A stretch of 64,000 bases of DNA from Rhodococcus sp. IEGM 1409 (GCF_030056735.1 NZ_JASHKN010000001.1:434001-498000); one strand, 5' to 3'. Shown: positions 26,280-35,298, counted from the stretch's first letter. Translations and numbers: made by a program. Notes: generated from the letters alone by a model not told the origin.

Positions 26280-27935
26280 GTGAGCACTGATATCACCGGA
26301 ACCTCAGCCTGGCAGAAACTGCGCGCTCATTACGCCGACATCGAAGGCGTTCACCTGCGAGAACTCTTCCAGGACGATCCAGCCCGAGGGCGAGAGCTGA
26401 CGATCGACGCCGGTGATCTTCACATCGACTACAGCAAGCATCGTGTCAGCCGCGAGACTCTCGCGCTGCTCGTCGACCTTGCCCGCGAGGCCGGCGTCGA
26501 GGCACGACGCGACGCGATGTTCGCGGGCGATCACATCAACACTTCGGAAGACCGCGCCGTGCTGCACACAGCGCTGCGTCTGCCGAAGGATTCTGCTCTG
26601 ACTGTCGACGGTCAGGACGTCGTCGCGGACGTTCACGAGGTTCTGGACGCGATGGGAGCTTTCGCGGATCGCGTGCGCAGTGGCGAGTGGACCGGCGCCA
26701 CCGGCAAGCGCATCCGCACCATCGTCAACATCGGCATCGGTGGTTCCGACCTCGGGCCCGTGATGGTCTATCGCGCGCTACGGCATTACGCCGACGCCGG
26801 AATCAGCGTCCGGTTCGTCTCCAACATCGACCCTGCCGATCTGGTCGGGCAACTCGACGACCTCGATCCGGAGACGACGCTCTTCATCGTCGCGTCCAAG
26901 ACCTTCTCCACCCTCGAGACACTCACCAACGCGACCGCGGCAAAGCGTTGGCTGTTCGCCGGTCTGGGCAGCGAAGACGTCTCTGCCGTAGCCAAGCATT
27001 TCGTCGCCGTCTCCACCCATGGCGATCGCGTGGCGGAGTTCGGCATCGATACCGCGAACATGTTCGGATTCTGGGATTGGGTCGGCGGGCGCTACTCGGT
27101 CGACTCGGCGATCGGCTTGTCGGTCATGTGCGCCGTCGGACCCGTTCGTTTTGCGGAGTTCCTCGACGGTTTCCACCAGATGGACACGCATTTCCGAAAC
27201 CAACCCCTCAAGCAGAACGCGCCGGTCCTCCTCGGCCTCATCGGGCTCTGGTACTCCAACTTCTTCGGCGCTCAATCCCGCGCAGTTCTGCCGTACTCCA
27301 ACGACTTGTTGCGCTTTCCCGCGTACCTGCAGCAGCTGACCATGGAATCCAACGGCAAGTCGGTGCGCGCCGACGGCTCACCGGTAACCACGTCCACCGG
27401 TGAGATCTTCTGGGGCGAGCCTGGAACCAACGGGCAGCACGCGTTCTATCAGCTCCTGCATCAAGGCACCTGGCTCGTGCCTGCCGATTTCATCGGGTTC
27501 GCGGAATCCACCGACGATCTGCCGACGGCGGACGGCACGGGATCCATGCACGATCTGCTCATGAGTAACTTCTTCGCTCAGACCAAGGTTCTCGCGTTCG
27601 GCAAGACGGCCGAAGAGATCGCGTCAGAGGGCACGGCACCGGAGTTGGTGCCGCACAAGGTGATGCCGGGCAACCGGCCCTCGAGCACCATCTTGGCGAA
27701 GGAATTGACACCCTCGGTCGTCGGTCAGTTGATCGCACTCTACGAGCATCAGGTATTTGTCGAAGGTGCTGTGTGGGGTGTCAATCCGTTCGATCAGTGG
27801 GGCGTCGAACTCGGCAAGACACAGGCACTGGAACTGGGGCCTGCGCTCTCTTCCGAAGCAGCACCCAGCGACCTCGGCGACACATCTACAGATGCTCTGG
27901 TGCAGTGGTACCGCAGGGAGCGCGGAAGGGCCTGA
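26280..27935 (+). CDS. pgi: Glucose-6-phosphate isomerase
   Basis: A 551-aa glycolytic enzyme interconverting glucose-6-phosphate and fructose-6-phosphate. Family blocks are [48 protein letters not shown], and the C-terminal [14 protein letters not shown]; catalytic Glu is in SNGKSV[20 protein letters not shown]. GTG at 26280 gives the N-terminus [17 protein letters not shown], which aligns with mycobacterial Pgi. Starts at 26259 or 26274 overlap the likely -10. It converges with the ApbE-like gene two bases after its stop. Confidence 0.97.
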   Translation: MSTDITGTSAWQKLRAHYADIEGVHLRELFQDDPARGRELTIDAGDLHIDYSKHRVSRETLALLVDLAREAGVEARRDAMFAGDHINTSEDRAVLHTALRLPKDSALTVDGQDVVADVHEVLDAMGAFADRVRSGEWTGATGKRIRTIVNIGIGGSDLGPVMVYRALRHYADAGISVRFVSNIDPADLVGQLDDLDPETTLFIVASKTFSTLETLTNATAAKRWLFAGLGSEDVSAVAKHFVAVSTHGDRVAEFGIDTANMFGFWDWVGGRYSVDSAIGLSVMCAVGPVRFAEFLDGFHQMDTHFRNQPLKQNAPVLLGLIGLWYSNFFGAQSRAVLPYSNDLLRFPAYLQQLTMESNGKSVRADGSPVTTSTGEIFWGEPGTNGQHAFYQLLHQGTWLVPADFIGFAESTDDLPTADGTGSMHDLLMSNFFAQTKVLAFGKTAEEIASEGTAPELVPHKVMPGNRPSSTILAKELTPSVVGQLIALYEHQVFVEGAVWGVNPFDQWGVELGKTQALELGPALSSEAAPSDLGDTSTDALVQWYRRERGRA

Positions 27936-27937
27936 CT

Positions 27938-28750
27938 TCACGCGGCGGCTGGGCCGAACCAACTCTCCGTTGTGTACACACGTCCGGATCGGTCGACGAG
28001 CCGAGCGCGAAGCGCTTGCTGTTCAACCCATTTGATGGCGCTGATGCCTCGGATCAACGCTGCTTCGCTCGCGGCGTACGCCCACACCGCGTCGTCCGCG
28101 ATCACCGAGACCTGTGCCCATTCCGTGGAGGGCCGCTCTTGGTTGGGTTCCCAGGAGGGCAACTCTACCGCCCGCGCCGTCGCCATCGCGGTTCCGTTGA
28201 TCAGCTCGACTTCTTCGCTGCCGGGCACCGGAATCTGCCAGCCACCGGCCGGTGCATGGCCGGCAGTGGCGATCACGTCGCCGATCCGGACGGCAACACC
28301 ACATTGCAGTTCGGCAGCGACGATCTGCGCGGCGCGATCGACGGTGTCCGCCTTGGCAACTCCGGTGATGTCGAACGACGCACCCCACGGCGCGTACACC
28401 ACGTCACCGTCGAGTTGTACGTCCTCGAACGTCGGGGTCGGGTGGACCGGTGGGATGGACTCGTCCTCGGAGTAGTTGTCGGCAAGCGGATTGACTGCAC
28501 CGCCGGTCATACGGGCCGCCCACAGCGCCGACCGCAGCAGAGCCGACATACGTCGTGTCACCTTGACCGGAGTTCCCTGAGCGAGATTCACGGCGTGTAT
28601 CTCGGCGTCGCCCCGGCGAAGGTCGCATACCGTCTCGGTTTCGTCGATGGCAGCTGCGATCAACGCGTGCGCGGTGGGCAGCGCAGCGCCTTCGGTGACA
28701 TCCACCTCCACGGCGGAATCCCACATCGCCCACTTCTCGACACTGACCAT
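27938..28750 (-). CDS. ApbE-like FAD:protein FMN transferase family protein
   Basis: A 270-aa protein related to ApbE flavin transferases, which attach FMN to Thr residues of partner proteins. The landmarks are CDLRRGDAEIHAVN (equivalent to the R-x-D-S-E-hydrophobic-x-x-L/x-N motif) and ASFDITGVAKADTVDRAA (equivalent to the D-x-G-G-I/x-K-G motif). Both depart from consensus, notably Thr-Gly-Val in place of Gly-Gly-Ile. No signal peptide or lipobox is seen, so it would be cytoplasmic. Partner unknown. ATG at 28750 is preceded by CAGGA. Confidence 0.75.
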   Translation of the reverse strand: MVSVEKWAMWDSAVEVDVTEGAALPTAHALIAAAIDETETVCDLRRGDAEIHAVNLAQGTPVKVTRRMSALLRSALWAARMTGGAVNPLADNYSEDESIPPVHPTPTFEDVQLDGDVVYAPWGASFDITGVAKADTVDRAAQIVAAELQCGVAVRIGDVIATAGHAPAGGWQIPVPGSEEVELINGTAMATARAVELPSWEPNQERPSTEWAQVSVIADDAVWAYAASEAALIRGISAIKWVEQQALRARLVDRSGRVYTTESWFGPAAA

Positions 28751-29691
28751 GCCAGTCCTGCCCTTCAAACACCGCGTTGTAACCAGTATGCGCCGGTCAG
28801 CAAGCCCCGTGCCATAAGCCGCTGATCAGGGTCGGGGAAGGCATGGTGCACGGTGTGCAGCATTTCGACAGCCGAGACTGGGACGGGACAGGGACGAATC
28901 GGAAGATCTGTGCGACAGAATTGCCGCCTGTCACTGTCACCCTCTTTACCGCACTGACTGGCGTCTTACTGCAAAGACGCAGACCACTACTGACGCAACA
29001 GGCAATTCCGACTCGAAAGATGCAGAGGCGACACTCGACAAGCCTTGCCGGGATGCTGCGCCACGAGACCAGTGTGTCGTCGCCGAAGGATGCCGAATCT
29101 GTCGGGGTACAGGCCGACGGCGCCGACAGCACAGTATGAAATAGTGGCGAGCGACGAGATGTACTGCGCTCCAACATCGGCGACATACCAATCGGCCGCT
29201 TTTCGGAACGCGTCGATGTCGATCGGAGCCACTGAGGAACACCTGACCGACAGGTCGACGCGCCTGACCGTCCACTCGCGAATGACGAAAAGTACGCGCC
29301 TGTTACTGCTCGCGGGCATCGAGTCGATCACCAAGTAAGGACGGCGTGCCAACTCCCGCGGAACACAGCGGCCGTCGCTCGCCGGCAGTTCTCGCACGTT
29401 ACAGACAGGGTCGACATGCATCGACCGTGACACACAGGACCGGCCGAAAGAACCTGCAGCACAACGGGGTAACCACCGCCATTTTGGTTATACGCCACCC
29501 CCACGCCGCTTGGCAAAACGAACGGTCAGTACGCGGCGTAAATCACATACTTTGCAAAATCTTTGGAATGTCGCAGCACCAAATATCCGCAGGTGAAACG
29601 ACTTTCGACCAGAGTCCCGGATAACCGTGTCGTCTACTATGTGAAAACTGCGAAGTAGCTGTGACGCCGGGTCACGCTCGAGGGAGGAATT
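28751..29691. other. 941-bp region without a convincing gene
   Basis: Apart from one weak frame on the minus strand (28987-29433), nothing here looks coding. GC falls towards the right end, where AT-richer sequence precedes the EspR-like gene and probably contains its promoter (TACTAT near 29635). No transposase remnant, tRNA or long repeat was seen. It may be decayed accessory DNA next to the degraded ABC operon. Confidence 0.5.
28987..29433 (-). CDS. Doubtful hypothetical protein, 148 aa
   Basis: An open frame whose codons in the first two thirds end mostly in G or C, as expected of a real gene in this genome. The protein has no motif I recognise and no membrane segment. No clear ribosome site precedes the ATG at 29433, and the last 40 residues are Arg/Cys/His rich and look random. 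It may be a decayed gene. Confidence 0.25.
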   Translation of the reverse strand: MSRSMHVDPVCNVRELPASDGRCVPRELARRPYLVIDSMPASSNRRVLFVIREWTVRRVDLSVRCSSVAPIDIDAFRKAADWYVADVGAQYISSLATISYCAVGAVGLYPDRFGILRRRHTGLVAQHPGKACRVSPLHLSSRNCLLRQ

Positions 29692-29697
29692 GTGACC
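29661..29697. promoter_or_regulatory. Three alternating GTGAC/GTCAC repeats over the start of the EspR-like gene
   Basis: GTGAC-GCCGG-GTCAC (29661-29675) is a perfect repeat. The same GGTCAC (29670-29675) can instead pair with GTGACC (29692-29697), enclosing the ribosome site GAGGGAGGAATT and the GTG start. Either an autoregulatory operator or two alternative RNA hairpins, one hiding the ribosome site. Confidence 0.45.
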
Positions 29698-30186
29698 GAT
29701 TCATTCAAGGACCGCTTGAACGCCTTGTACCCGGCCACAGCCCCTAGACTCACCAACGCACAAGTTGTGGAAGCTCTTTCACAACGAGGATGCAAGATTT
29801 CGACGCCGTACCTCTCGCAACTCCGAAGTGGTGTGCGCACAAATCCGTCCGAGCAGGTCGTTTTGGCATTGGCCGATTACTTCGGCGTTGCCGCCGAGTA
29901 CTTCTTCGGTCCGACGCCTCGGCAAGATCCCGAACTGATTCCGGAAGAAGACCGTTCGGTTGTCGAAGAATTCCACGACAGCGAATTACGTTCTCTGGCC
30001 ATCAAAGCGGTCGATCTCTCCCTCGAATCGCAAGATTTGCTCTCGTCCATTGCGGAGAAACTTCGCTCGTCCGAAGGACTCCCGGCCGTCCCCCCGGATT
30101 GCAGCACGTACACCCCACCGTTCACGCGCGACGAGTCCAGGGTGAACGTCAGCGAGTCAACCGGTCTAATAGTGCCGAGGCGGTAA
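29692..30186 (+). CDS. EspR-like helix-turn-helix DNA-binding protein
   Basis: A 164-aa regulator. The region TPYLSQLRSGVRTNPSEQVVLALADYF closely resembles EspR, the nucleoid-associated regulator of mycobacterial ESX-1 genes, as I recall its sequence (PYLSQLRSGNRTNPS). The N-terminal HTH covers about residues 5-75; a helical region at 85-130 may dimerise. The GTG start has GGGAGGAATT before it. The final 30 residues (after SSEGLPAV) have no counterpart in EspR and overlap the 3' end of the broken ABC permease gene on the other strand. No ESX genes are in this window. Confidence 0.82.
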   Translation: MTDSFKDRLNALYPATAPRLTNAQVVEALSQRGCKISTPYLSQLRSGVRTNPSEQVVLALADYFGVAAEYFFGPTPRQDPELIPEEDRSVVEEFHDSELRSLAIKAVDLSLESQDLLSSIAEKLRSSEGLPAVPPDCSTYTPPFTRDESRVNVSESTGLIVPRR

Positions 30187-30482
30187 CGATTCCGAGCATC
30201 GCTGCCCCGATCAGCACGCCGAAGTCGACGGCGTAATTGGTCGGCATTCCGATGAGTAGACCGCGCAGCGCTGATACCTCGTAGCTCAGCGGGTTGATGC
30301 TGCTGAGCCACTGAACCCACGTCGGCATGAGTTCGACCGGGTACACCGCGTTGGACGCAAAGAACAGTGGCATGGTGATTGCCTGCCCGATGCCCATCAA
30401 TCGATCTCGTTTGAGCACGATTCCCGCGATCGCGACCGACAGGCAGGCAAAAAACGCTGCGCCCAGGACGATCACACAACTC
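30149..30482 (-). pseudogene. ABC-2 permease, C-terminal fragment
   Basis: About 108 residues remain of a daunorubicin-type (DrrB/ABC-2) exporter permease: three membrane segments, with the typical YPVELMPTWVQWLSSINPLSYEV split by the SINPLSYE signature. The N-terminal half is gone. Its reading frame is joined at about 30468-30482 directly to the ATPase frame after the residues HYMEEADELCDR, so a deletion fused the two genes out of frame. Not expected to be functional. Confidence 0.8.
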
Positions 30483-30485
30483 GTC

Positions 30486-30855
30486 GGCTTCTTCCATGTA
30501 GTGCGCAGTGAACAGGACGGTCATGCCGCACTGCTTCTATATCTCCACCACTCGCTGCCAGACGGATTCGCGGGCAATGGGATCCAACCCCACCGTCGGT
30601 TCGTCGAGCACCAGCAGCGACGGTCGGTTCACCATGGCCTGCGCAAGTTCGAGCCGTCGCACCATACCGCCGGAGAAGCTAGACGCGAGACGATCCGCCG
30701 AATCAAGCAGATCCACCATCTCGAGCGCCTGGTCGACGCGCTCGCGTCGTTCGGACCTCGGTACGTCGTACAGTCGCGCGAACCAGGTCACGTTCTCGCG
30801 TGCGGTCAATGCGCCTTCGATCGAAAGCTGTGGCACGTACCCGAGACAGCAGGAA
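30486..30855 (-). pseudogene. ABC transporter ATP-binding protein, internal fragment
   Basis: Residues corresponding to the Q-loop onward (YVPQLSIEGALTARENVTWF), the signature SSFSGGMVRRLELAQAM, Walker B LLVLDEPTVGLDP and H-loop TAHYMEEADELCD are present, but the Walker A half is missing and a TAG stop (30539-30537) interrupts the frame just after VWQRVVEI. The C-terminal part is also deleted. A DrrA-type exporter ATPase that has been inactivated at least three ways. Confidence 0.82.
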
Positions 30856-31068
30856 CCAAGGTGGACACCGTATTTGCCGCGACACCCAATCGCCCGGCAG
30901 CCTCGGCCACGGACAGGCCCGGGTTGCGTCGTAGCAACGTGACGAGTTCGATCTGGGCGCCGCCGAGCGGTTGTACTGCAAACGGCCGCCCCGATGCCTT
31001 CCTGGTGCCCCGGCGCAATTGACCGAGAGTTTCCTGGACGTCATCTGCAAGGCCAGCTCCGATTTCAT
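30856..31068 (-). pseudogene. MarR-family regulator, N-terminal fragment
   Basis: The stretch GGAQIELVTLLRRNPGLSVAEAAGRLGVAANTVSTLV is the first half of a MarR winged helix, up to the recognition helix. It then runs straight into the ATPase fragment. The frame that encodes it lacks a good start codon; the nearest ATG (31068) is in another frame. With the ABC fragments it represents a collapsed MarR-DrrA-DrrB operon. Confidence 0.72.
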
Positions 31069-31081
31069 CCGTACCTCACAA

Positions 31082-31100
31082 TAGCTCTGTAACAGAGCTA
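31082..31100. promoter_or_regulatory. 19-bp palindrome, orphan MarR-type operator
   Basis: TAGCTCTGTAACAGAGCTA, perfect around a central A, just upstream of the MarR remnant. Form and position fit the autoregulatory site of the lost MarR protein. It is now about 96 bp before the lipoprotein gene and could serve a paralogous regulator. Confidence 0.55.
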
Positions 31101-31195
31101 TTTTCGAGGGATCGATCGCCCAGCGTTTTCAGCTCGTCCGCAACGGGTATCCCCGATTGCTCGTCCCGAGCACTCCCGCCCAGAACGGAGATGTC

Positions 31196-31699
31196 ATGCG
31201 CAGACAGTGGTTGTTCGCGACGGTTGCGAGTACCGCCCTCATCCTCACCGGTTGCTCGCCCGACGCCCTCGATTCCGGGGACAGCGCGGACAACGTCACC
31301 GCCATCTCGACGTCGCTGTCACCACCTGCCGCTGCCGATGCACCCCTGCTGAAGACCGCCGACTCCCCGCTCGGGACGATCGCCGTCGACGGCGAGGGCA
31401 TGACGGTCTACGTCTACAACCCGGACGAGGAGAACTCCCAAGCCGGTTCGTGTGACGATGCGTGCCTGCGTTACTGGCCCGCGGTCACCTCGGTCACCGA
31501 TTCACCGATCGTCGAAGGAATCGACGCGGTGATCGGCACCGTCGACGGACCCGAGGGATCGTTCCAGATCACCGTCAACGGCAAGCCCGTCTATCGGTAC
31601 CTCGACGACAAGGTTCCCGGCGACACGCTCGGGCAGAGTGTCGGCAGCCTGTGGTGGATGATCAACGCCGCCGGTAACCCCGTGTTCGAAACGGAGTAG
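31196..31699 (+). CDS. Secreted-repeat (COG4315-type) lipoprotein
   Basis: A 167-aa exported lipoprotein. The signal peptide ends in the lipobox LTGC (Cys about residue 20). The mature protein has two copies of the family motif: GMTVYVYNPDEENSQAGSC-DDACLRYWPAV and a later GKPVYRYLDDKVPGDTLGQ, the latter including the conserved tryptophans in SLWWMI. These domains occur in many actinobacterial lipoproteins of unknown role. ATG at 31196 follows ACGGAG. The next gene on the right converges with only three bases between stops. Confidence 0.85.
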   Translation: MRRQWLFATVASTALILTGCSPDALDSGDSADNVTAISTSLSPPAAADAPLLKTADSPLGTIAVDGEGMTVYVYNPDEENSQAGSCDDACLRYWPAVTSVTDSPIVEGIDAVIGTVDGPEGSFQITVNGKPVYRYLDDKVPGDTLGQSVGSLWWMINAAGNPVFETE

Positions 31700-31702
31700 T
31701 CG

Positions 31703-33025
31703 TCAGTTGTACGGCTGCCGAGCGGTTTCCGGGTCACCGTACGTGATTGCCCGTTCCCGACGAGTTTTCGACGCCAAGGTTGCACCCCAGTTCAGCACCG
31801 TGCTGGCGCGGTTGCGGAACCCGGCGAGAAACGCGATGTGGATGATTCCCCAGGACACCCATCCGATGAACCCGGACAACTGAACCGGCCCTGCCTGAAG
31901 CAACGCGTGGCGACGCGAAATGTAGGCCGCAGTTCCAAGATCGCGGTACTTGAAAGGCTTTCGGTTGGGTGCACCGTTTTCGACTGTGGCCGCGATCCTG
32001 GCCCCGGCGTGCCGGCCACCCTGCATCGCAACCTCGGCCACCCCGGCAAGCTTGTCTCGAGACATGAGGTCGCCAACCACGTAGACGTTCGGGTGACCGG
32101 GGACGGTCAGATCGGCTTCCACTTCGATGCGGCCACCGCCGACCTGCTTCACACCCAGCGCCGTCGCCAAGGCCTCGGCGAACGGCACTGCTTCGACGCC
32201 CGCAGTCCACAGAATCGTCCGTGTCTCGTACTGCCGCTTCTCTTTTGTCTTCTTGTCCGTCGTCTCGATGCTGGTCTCGCACACGTCGGTGACGTGCACA
32301 CCGAGGTGAGTCTCGACGCCTATCCCGTCGAGAGTGCGTTTGGCTGCAGCCGAGAGCTTGCGGCTGAACGACGGCAACACACGATCGTCGCCGTGGAAAA
32401 GCAGCACCCGCGCCTCGTCCGGGTCGATGGACCGGAACTCGTTGGTCAGCGCGTGCATCGCCAATTCACGGATCTGTCCGGCTAATTCGACGCCGGTGGG
32501 CCCGCCGCCCGCCACGGCGAAGGTCAGCCACGGTCGACGCTCCTCCGCCGTCGGGAGCGACTCGGCCATCTCGAACGCGGCAATGAGACTGCGTCTGATC
32601 GCGAGAGCGTCGTCGAGGGTTTTCATCCCCGGCGCCCATTTGATGAACTCGTCCTGACCGTGGTACGACTGACGCATTCCAGCCGCCACGATCAGGTAGT
32701 CGTACGGCAATTCGAAGGTCGACCCGTCGAAGCGGCTGGCAGTCAGTATCCCGGCGTCCGCGTCCACCGACTTTGCCTCGCCCAGAACGACGTTCGTGTT
32801 CTTGTTGTCCTCGAGTAGATGACGCAGCGGACTTGCGATCTGCCCTTCGGAGAGCAGACCGGTGGCGCACTGGTAGAGCAGCGGCTGGAAGACGTGGCTG
32901 GTTCCCCGGTCGATCAGAACTACCTCGACGTCGGCCTTCTTGAGTCGTCTCGCCGCGTACAGCCCACCGAAGCCGCCACCGACGATCACTACCCGGGGCT
33001 TACCGTTCGAGATGTGGATGCTCAT
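31703..33025 (-). CDS. Type II NADH:quinone oxidoreductase family protein
   Basis: A 440-aa flavoprotein. FAD-binding GGGFGGLYAARRLKKADVEV and NADH-binding VAGGGPTGVELAGQI motifs are both present, with ATG-like VYVVGDLMS for the flavin. The C-terminal region LSGFIGWVSWGIIHIAFLAGF is the membrane-association segment of NDH-2. It should oxidise NADH and reduce menaquinone without proton pumping. It is coupled to the upstream SDR gene (TGATG). Some homologues use other acceptors, so the exact role is not fixed. Confidence 0.9.
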   Translation of the reverse strand: MSIHISNGKPRVVIVGGGFGGLYAARRLKKADVEVVLIDRGTSHVFQPLLYQCATGLLSEGQIASPLRHLLEDNKNTNVVLGEAKSVDADAGILTASRFDGSTFELPYDYLIVAAGMRQSYHGQDEFIKWAPGMKTLDDALAIRRSLIAAFEMAESLPTAEERRPWLTFAVAGGGPTGVELAGQIRELAMHALTNEFRSIDPDEARVLLFHGDDRVLPSFSRKLSAAAKRTLDGIGVETHLGVHVTDVCETSIETTDKKTKEKRQYETRTILWTAGVEAVPFAEALATALGVKQVGGGRIEVEADLTVPGHPNVYVVGDLMSRDKLAGVAEVAMQGGRHAGARIAATVENGAPNRKPFKYRDLGTAAYISRRHALLQAGPVQLSGFIGWVSWGIIHIAFLAGFRNRASTVLNWGATLASKTRRERAITYGDPETARQPYN

Positions 33026-33777
33026 CAGACAAACCTCGCTGTCACGGAGTTGGGCAGGAATCGTAGCGCAGCATCTATCCCCTGCCACTTGAGGCCGGGT
33101 AGCGCCGCCCGAGTGGTTTCCTTCTCGATGGCGTCGACCATCGCGCTGACGCCTTCGTCCAAACTGGCCATGAGCGCAGCATCGTCGCCGGCGCCGGCGG
33201 ACATGTCGGTCTTGATGAAGCCTGGCAGCAGCGTGGTGACCCGAATGGGTGTGCGCGACAACTCGATACTGAGCGCCTCACCCAGAGCCGCTACCCCGGC
33301 CTTGCTCGCCGAGTAGGCCGCCTTCGGACCGGGTAGCCCCCGATCCGCGCTGATCGAGGACACGAGAACCAGGTGTCCGGCGTCCTGCGCGCGGAAGATC
33401 TCGAGCGCAGCTTCACACTGCGAAAGCGCACCGACAAAATTCGTCTGCGCTGTTGCGAGATTCGCGTGCGCTTTGCCGGTACCGATCTTCGCACCCTTGC
33501 CGAGCCCGGCGTTGACGATCACCCGGTCCAGACCGCCCAGCTCTTCGCGAAGCTCGCCGAAAACTCGGACGACGGAATCGTGTTCGGTCACATCGAGTTC
33601 GCGCACTGCAACGCTGATCGACGGGTACTGCGCCACCAACTCCTCGCGCAGTGTGTCGAGGCGATCCGTCCGCCGGGCACACAGCGCGAGATCGCGACCT
33701 GCCGCGGCAAATCTCCTGGCCATCTCCTCCCCGAGACCCGAACTGGCACCCGTGATCAAAATCTTCTGCCGAATCAT
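33025..33777 (-). CDS. Short-chain dehydrogenase/reductase (Rv0945-like)
   Basis: A 250-aa classical SDR: TGASSGLGEEMARRFA cofactor loop, NAGLGKGAKIG, Ser in LVSSISADRG and the YSASK catalytic Tyr-Lys. The residues ALCARRTDRLDTL after beta-2 suggest NADP preference. Gene order with pgi and an Fpg homologue in the wider region, and sequence style, match Rv0945. Substrate unknown. ATG at 33777 is the family start; the frame is spuriously open upstream for 600 bases antisense to the next gene. Overlaps the NDH-2 start by one base. Confidence 0.88.
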   Translation of the reverse strand: MIRQKILITGASSGLGEEMARRFAAAGRDLALCARRTDRLDTLREELVAQYPSISVAVRELDVTEHDSVVRVFGELREELGGLDRVIVNAGLGKGAKIGTGKAHANLATAQTNFVGALSQCEAALEIFRAQDAGHLVLVSSISADRGLPGPKAAYSASKAGVAALGEALSIELSRTPIRVTTLLPGFIKTDMSAGAGDDAALMASLDEGVSAMVDAIEKETTRAALPGLKWQGIDAALRFLPNSVTARFV

Positions 33778-33859
33778 GGGTGCAACTGTAGCCACCATCG
33801 AGCTCTCGTACCCGACAGTAACCGAGCGAACTCGGACCGATCCGGCATACCGTGGAGCC

Positions 33860-35269
33860 ATGACCGACGAATTCGATGTCATCGTGATCGGCGGTGGGCC
33901 CGCTGGTGAGAACGCCGCCGCATACGCCATCGCCGGGAGCAATCGCACTGCCGCAATCGTGGAACACGAACTGGTCGGCGGTGAATGCTCGTATTGGGCT
34001 TGCATGCCCAGCAAGGCGTTACTGCGTCCAGGGCAGGTCCTCGAAGCGGCCGACGCCTTGCCCGGGGTCCCGGCCGGACCGCTGGACGTCGAGGCCGTCC
34101 TGAAACGGCGCGACTCGTTCACCCACAACCACGACGATTCGTCCCAGGTCGACTGGGCCGCCTCCGTGGGCATCACCGTGATCAGAGGCCACGGGGTCAT
34201 CGACGGCGAGCGAGCAGTGACCGTCGACGGGACCCGTAAGCTCCGCGCCCGCCAGGCAGTCGTACTCGCCACGGGCACAACTGCCACCGTCCCGAAGACA
34301 CCGGGATTGCGCGAGGCACTCCCGTGGACCTCGCGCGACGCGACCAACCTGCACGAGGTTCCGTCGCGAGTGGCGGTCATCGGCGGCGGAGTCGTCGCAA
34401 CGGAGTGCGCAACGTGGTTGTCGTCGTTCGGCGCTCACGTGACGCTGCTCGTGAGAGGTGATGCTCTGTTGAAATCAGCAGAACCGTTTGCCGGAACGAT
34501 GGTGGCCGAAGCACTCGGCGCCCGAGGTGTGGACGTTCGACTGAGCACTGCCGTCAACTCGGTGTCACGACCCGATGCCAAAGACACCGGCGAAGGCCAC
34601 ATCCACGGAGGACCCGTCACTCTCGAGACAACTTCCGGCGTGATCGAGGTCGACGAGGTCATCGTCGCGGCGGGCCGCGGTCCGACGTCTGCCGATCTCG
34701 GCTTGTCCGCCATCGGCCTCGAGGACGGCAAGTACGTCACTACCGACGCTCATCTCTGCGCCCAAGGTGAGTGGCTCTACGCAGTCGGCGACATCAACGG
34801 CCGTTCACCGCTCACCCACATGGGCAAGTATCAGGCGAGAGTGTGCGGAGACGTCATCGCGGCGCGGGCCGAGAGTCGGGGACTGCGGGGGCCTCGATAC
34901 ACGGCGTCGGCGGACAACGGGCAGGTTCCCCAGGTCGTGTTCACATCACCCGAGATCGCCTGGGTGGGACGCACCGAGAAGAAAGCTCGCGACGACGGTT
35001 ACGACGTCGAAGTGGTGGAGATCGAACTGGCCGTCGCAGGATCCTCGCTGCTGCGTGACGACTACTCGGGACGCGCGAAGTTGGTGATCGACAAGGCCAC
35101 CGACGTGATCCTCGGCGCTACCTTCGCCGGGCCCGAAGTATCCGAACTGGTGCATGCGGCGACAATCGCAGTGGTCGGCGCCGTACCACTGGAAACTCTG
35201 TGGCATGCGGTGCCCTCGTATCCGACGGTCAGTGAGGTCTGGCTTCGATTGCTGGAGGCTCGCCGCTGA
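33860..35269 (+). CDS. NAD(P)/FAD-dependent disulfide reductase family protein
   Basis: A 469-aa flavoprotein of the lipoamide dehydrogenase/mercuric reductase superfamily. It has FAD motif VIGGGPAGENAAAYA, redox-active Cys pair in GGECSYWACMPSKALL (C-x4-C), NAD motif AVIGGGVVATECA, and second FAD motif LYAVGDINGRSPLTHMG. The C-terminal motif normally His-Pro-Thr-x-x-Glu reads Tyr-Pro-Thr-Val-Ser-Glu (SYPTVSEVW), so the usual acid-base histidine is a tyrosine. A substrate other than lipoamide or mycothione is likely. ATG at 33860 is preceded by GTGGAG. Confidence 0.87.
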   Translation: MTDEFDVIVIGGGPAGENAAAYAIAGSNRTAAIVEHELVGGECSYWACMPSKALLRPGQVLEAADALPGVPAGPLDVEAVLKRRDSFTHNHDDSSQVDWAASVGITVIRGHGVIDGERAVTVDGTRKLRARQAVVLATGTTATVPKTPGLREALPWTSRDATNLHEVPSRVAVIGGGVVATECATWLSSFGAHVTLLVRGDALLKSAEPFAGTMVAEALGARGVDVRLSTAVNSVSRPDAKDTGEGHIHGGPVTLETTSGVIEVDEVIVAAGRGPTSADLGLSAIGLEDGKYVTTDAHLCAQGEWLYAVGDINGRSPLTHMGKYQARVCGDVIAARAESRGLRGPRYTASADNGQVPQVVFTSPEIAWVGRTEKKARDDGYDVEVVEIELAVAGSSLLRDDYSGRAKLVIDKATDVILGATFAGPEVSELVHAATIAVVGAVPLETLWHAVPSYPTVSEVWLRLLEARR

Positions 35270-35298
35270 CGCGATCCCGAAGTACGTATAGTCGCGAC

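Noticed and set aside
29045-29338. A 97-aa plus-strand ORF in the gap before the EspR-like gene
   Set aside because: Codon use and composition look random and no ribosome site precedes it.
30703-31068. A 121-aa ORF starting at ATG 31068
   Set aside because: This frame is a shadow; the MarR and ATPase similarity lies in the other minus-strand frame.
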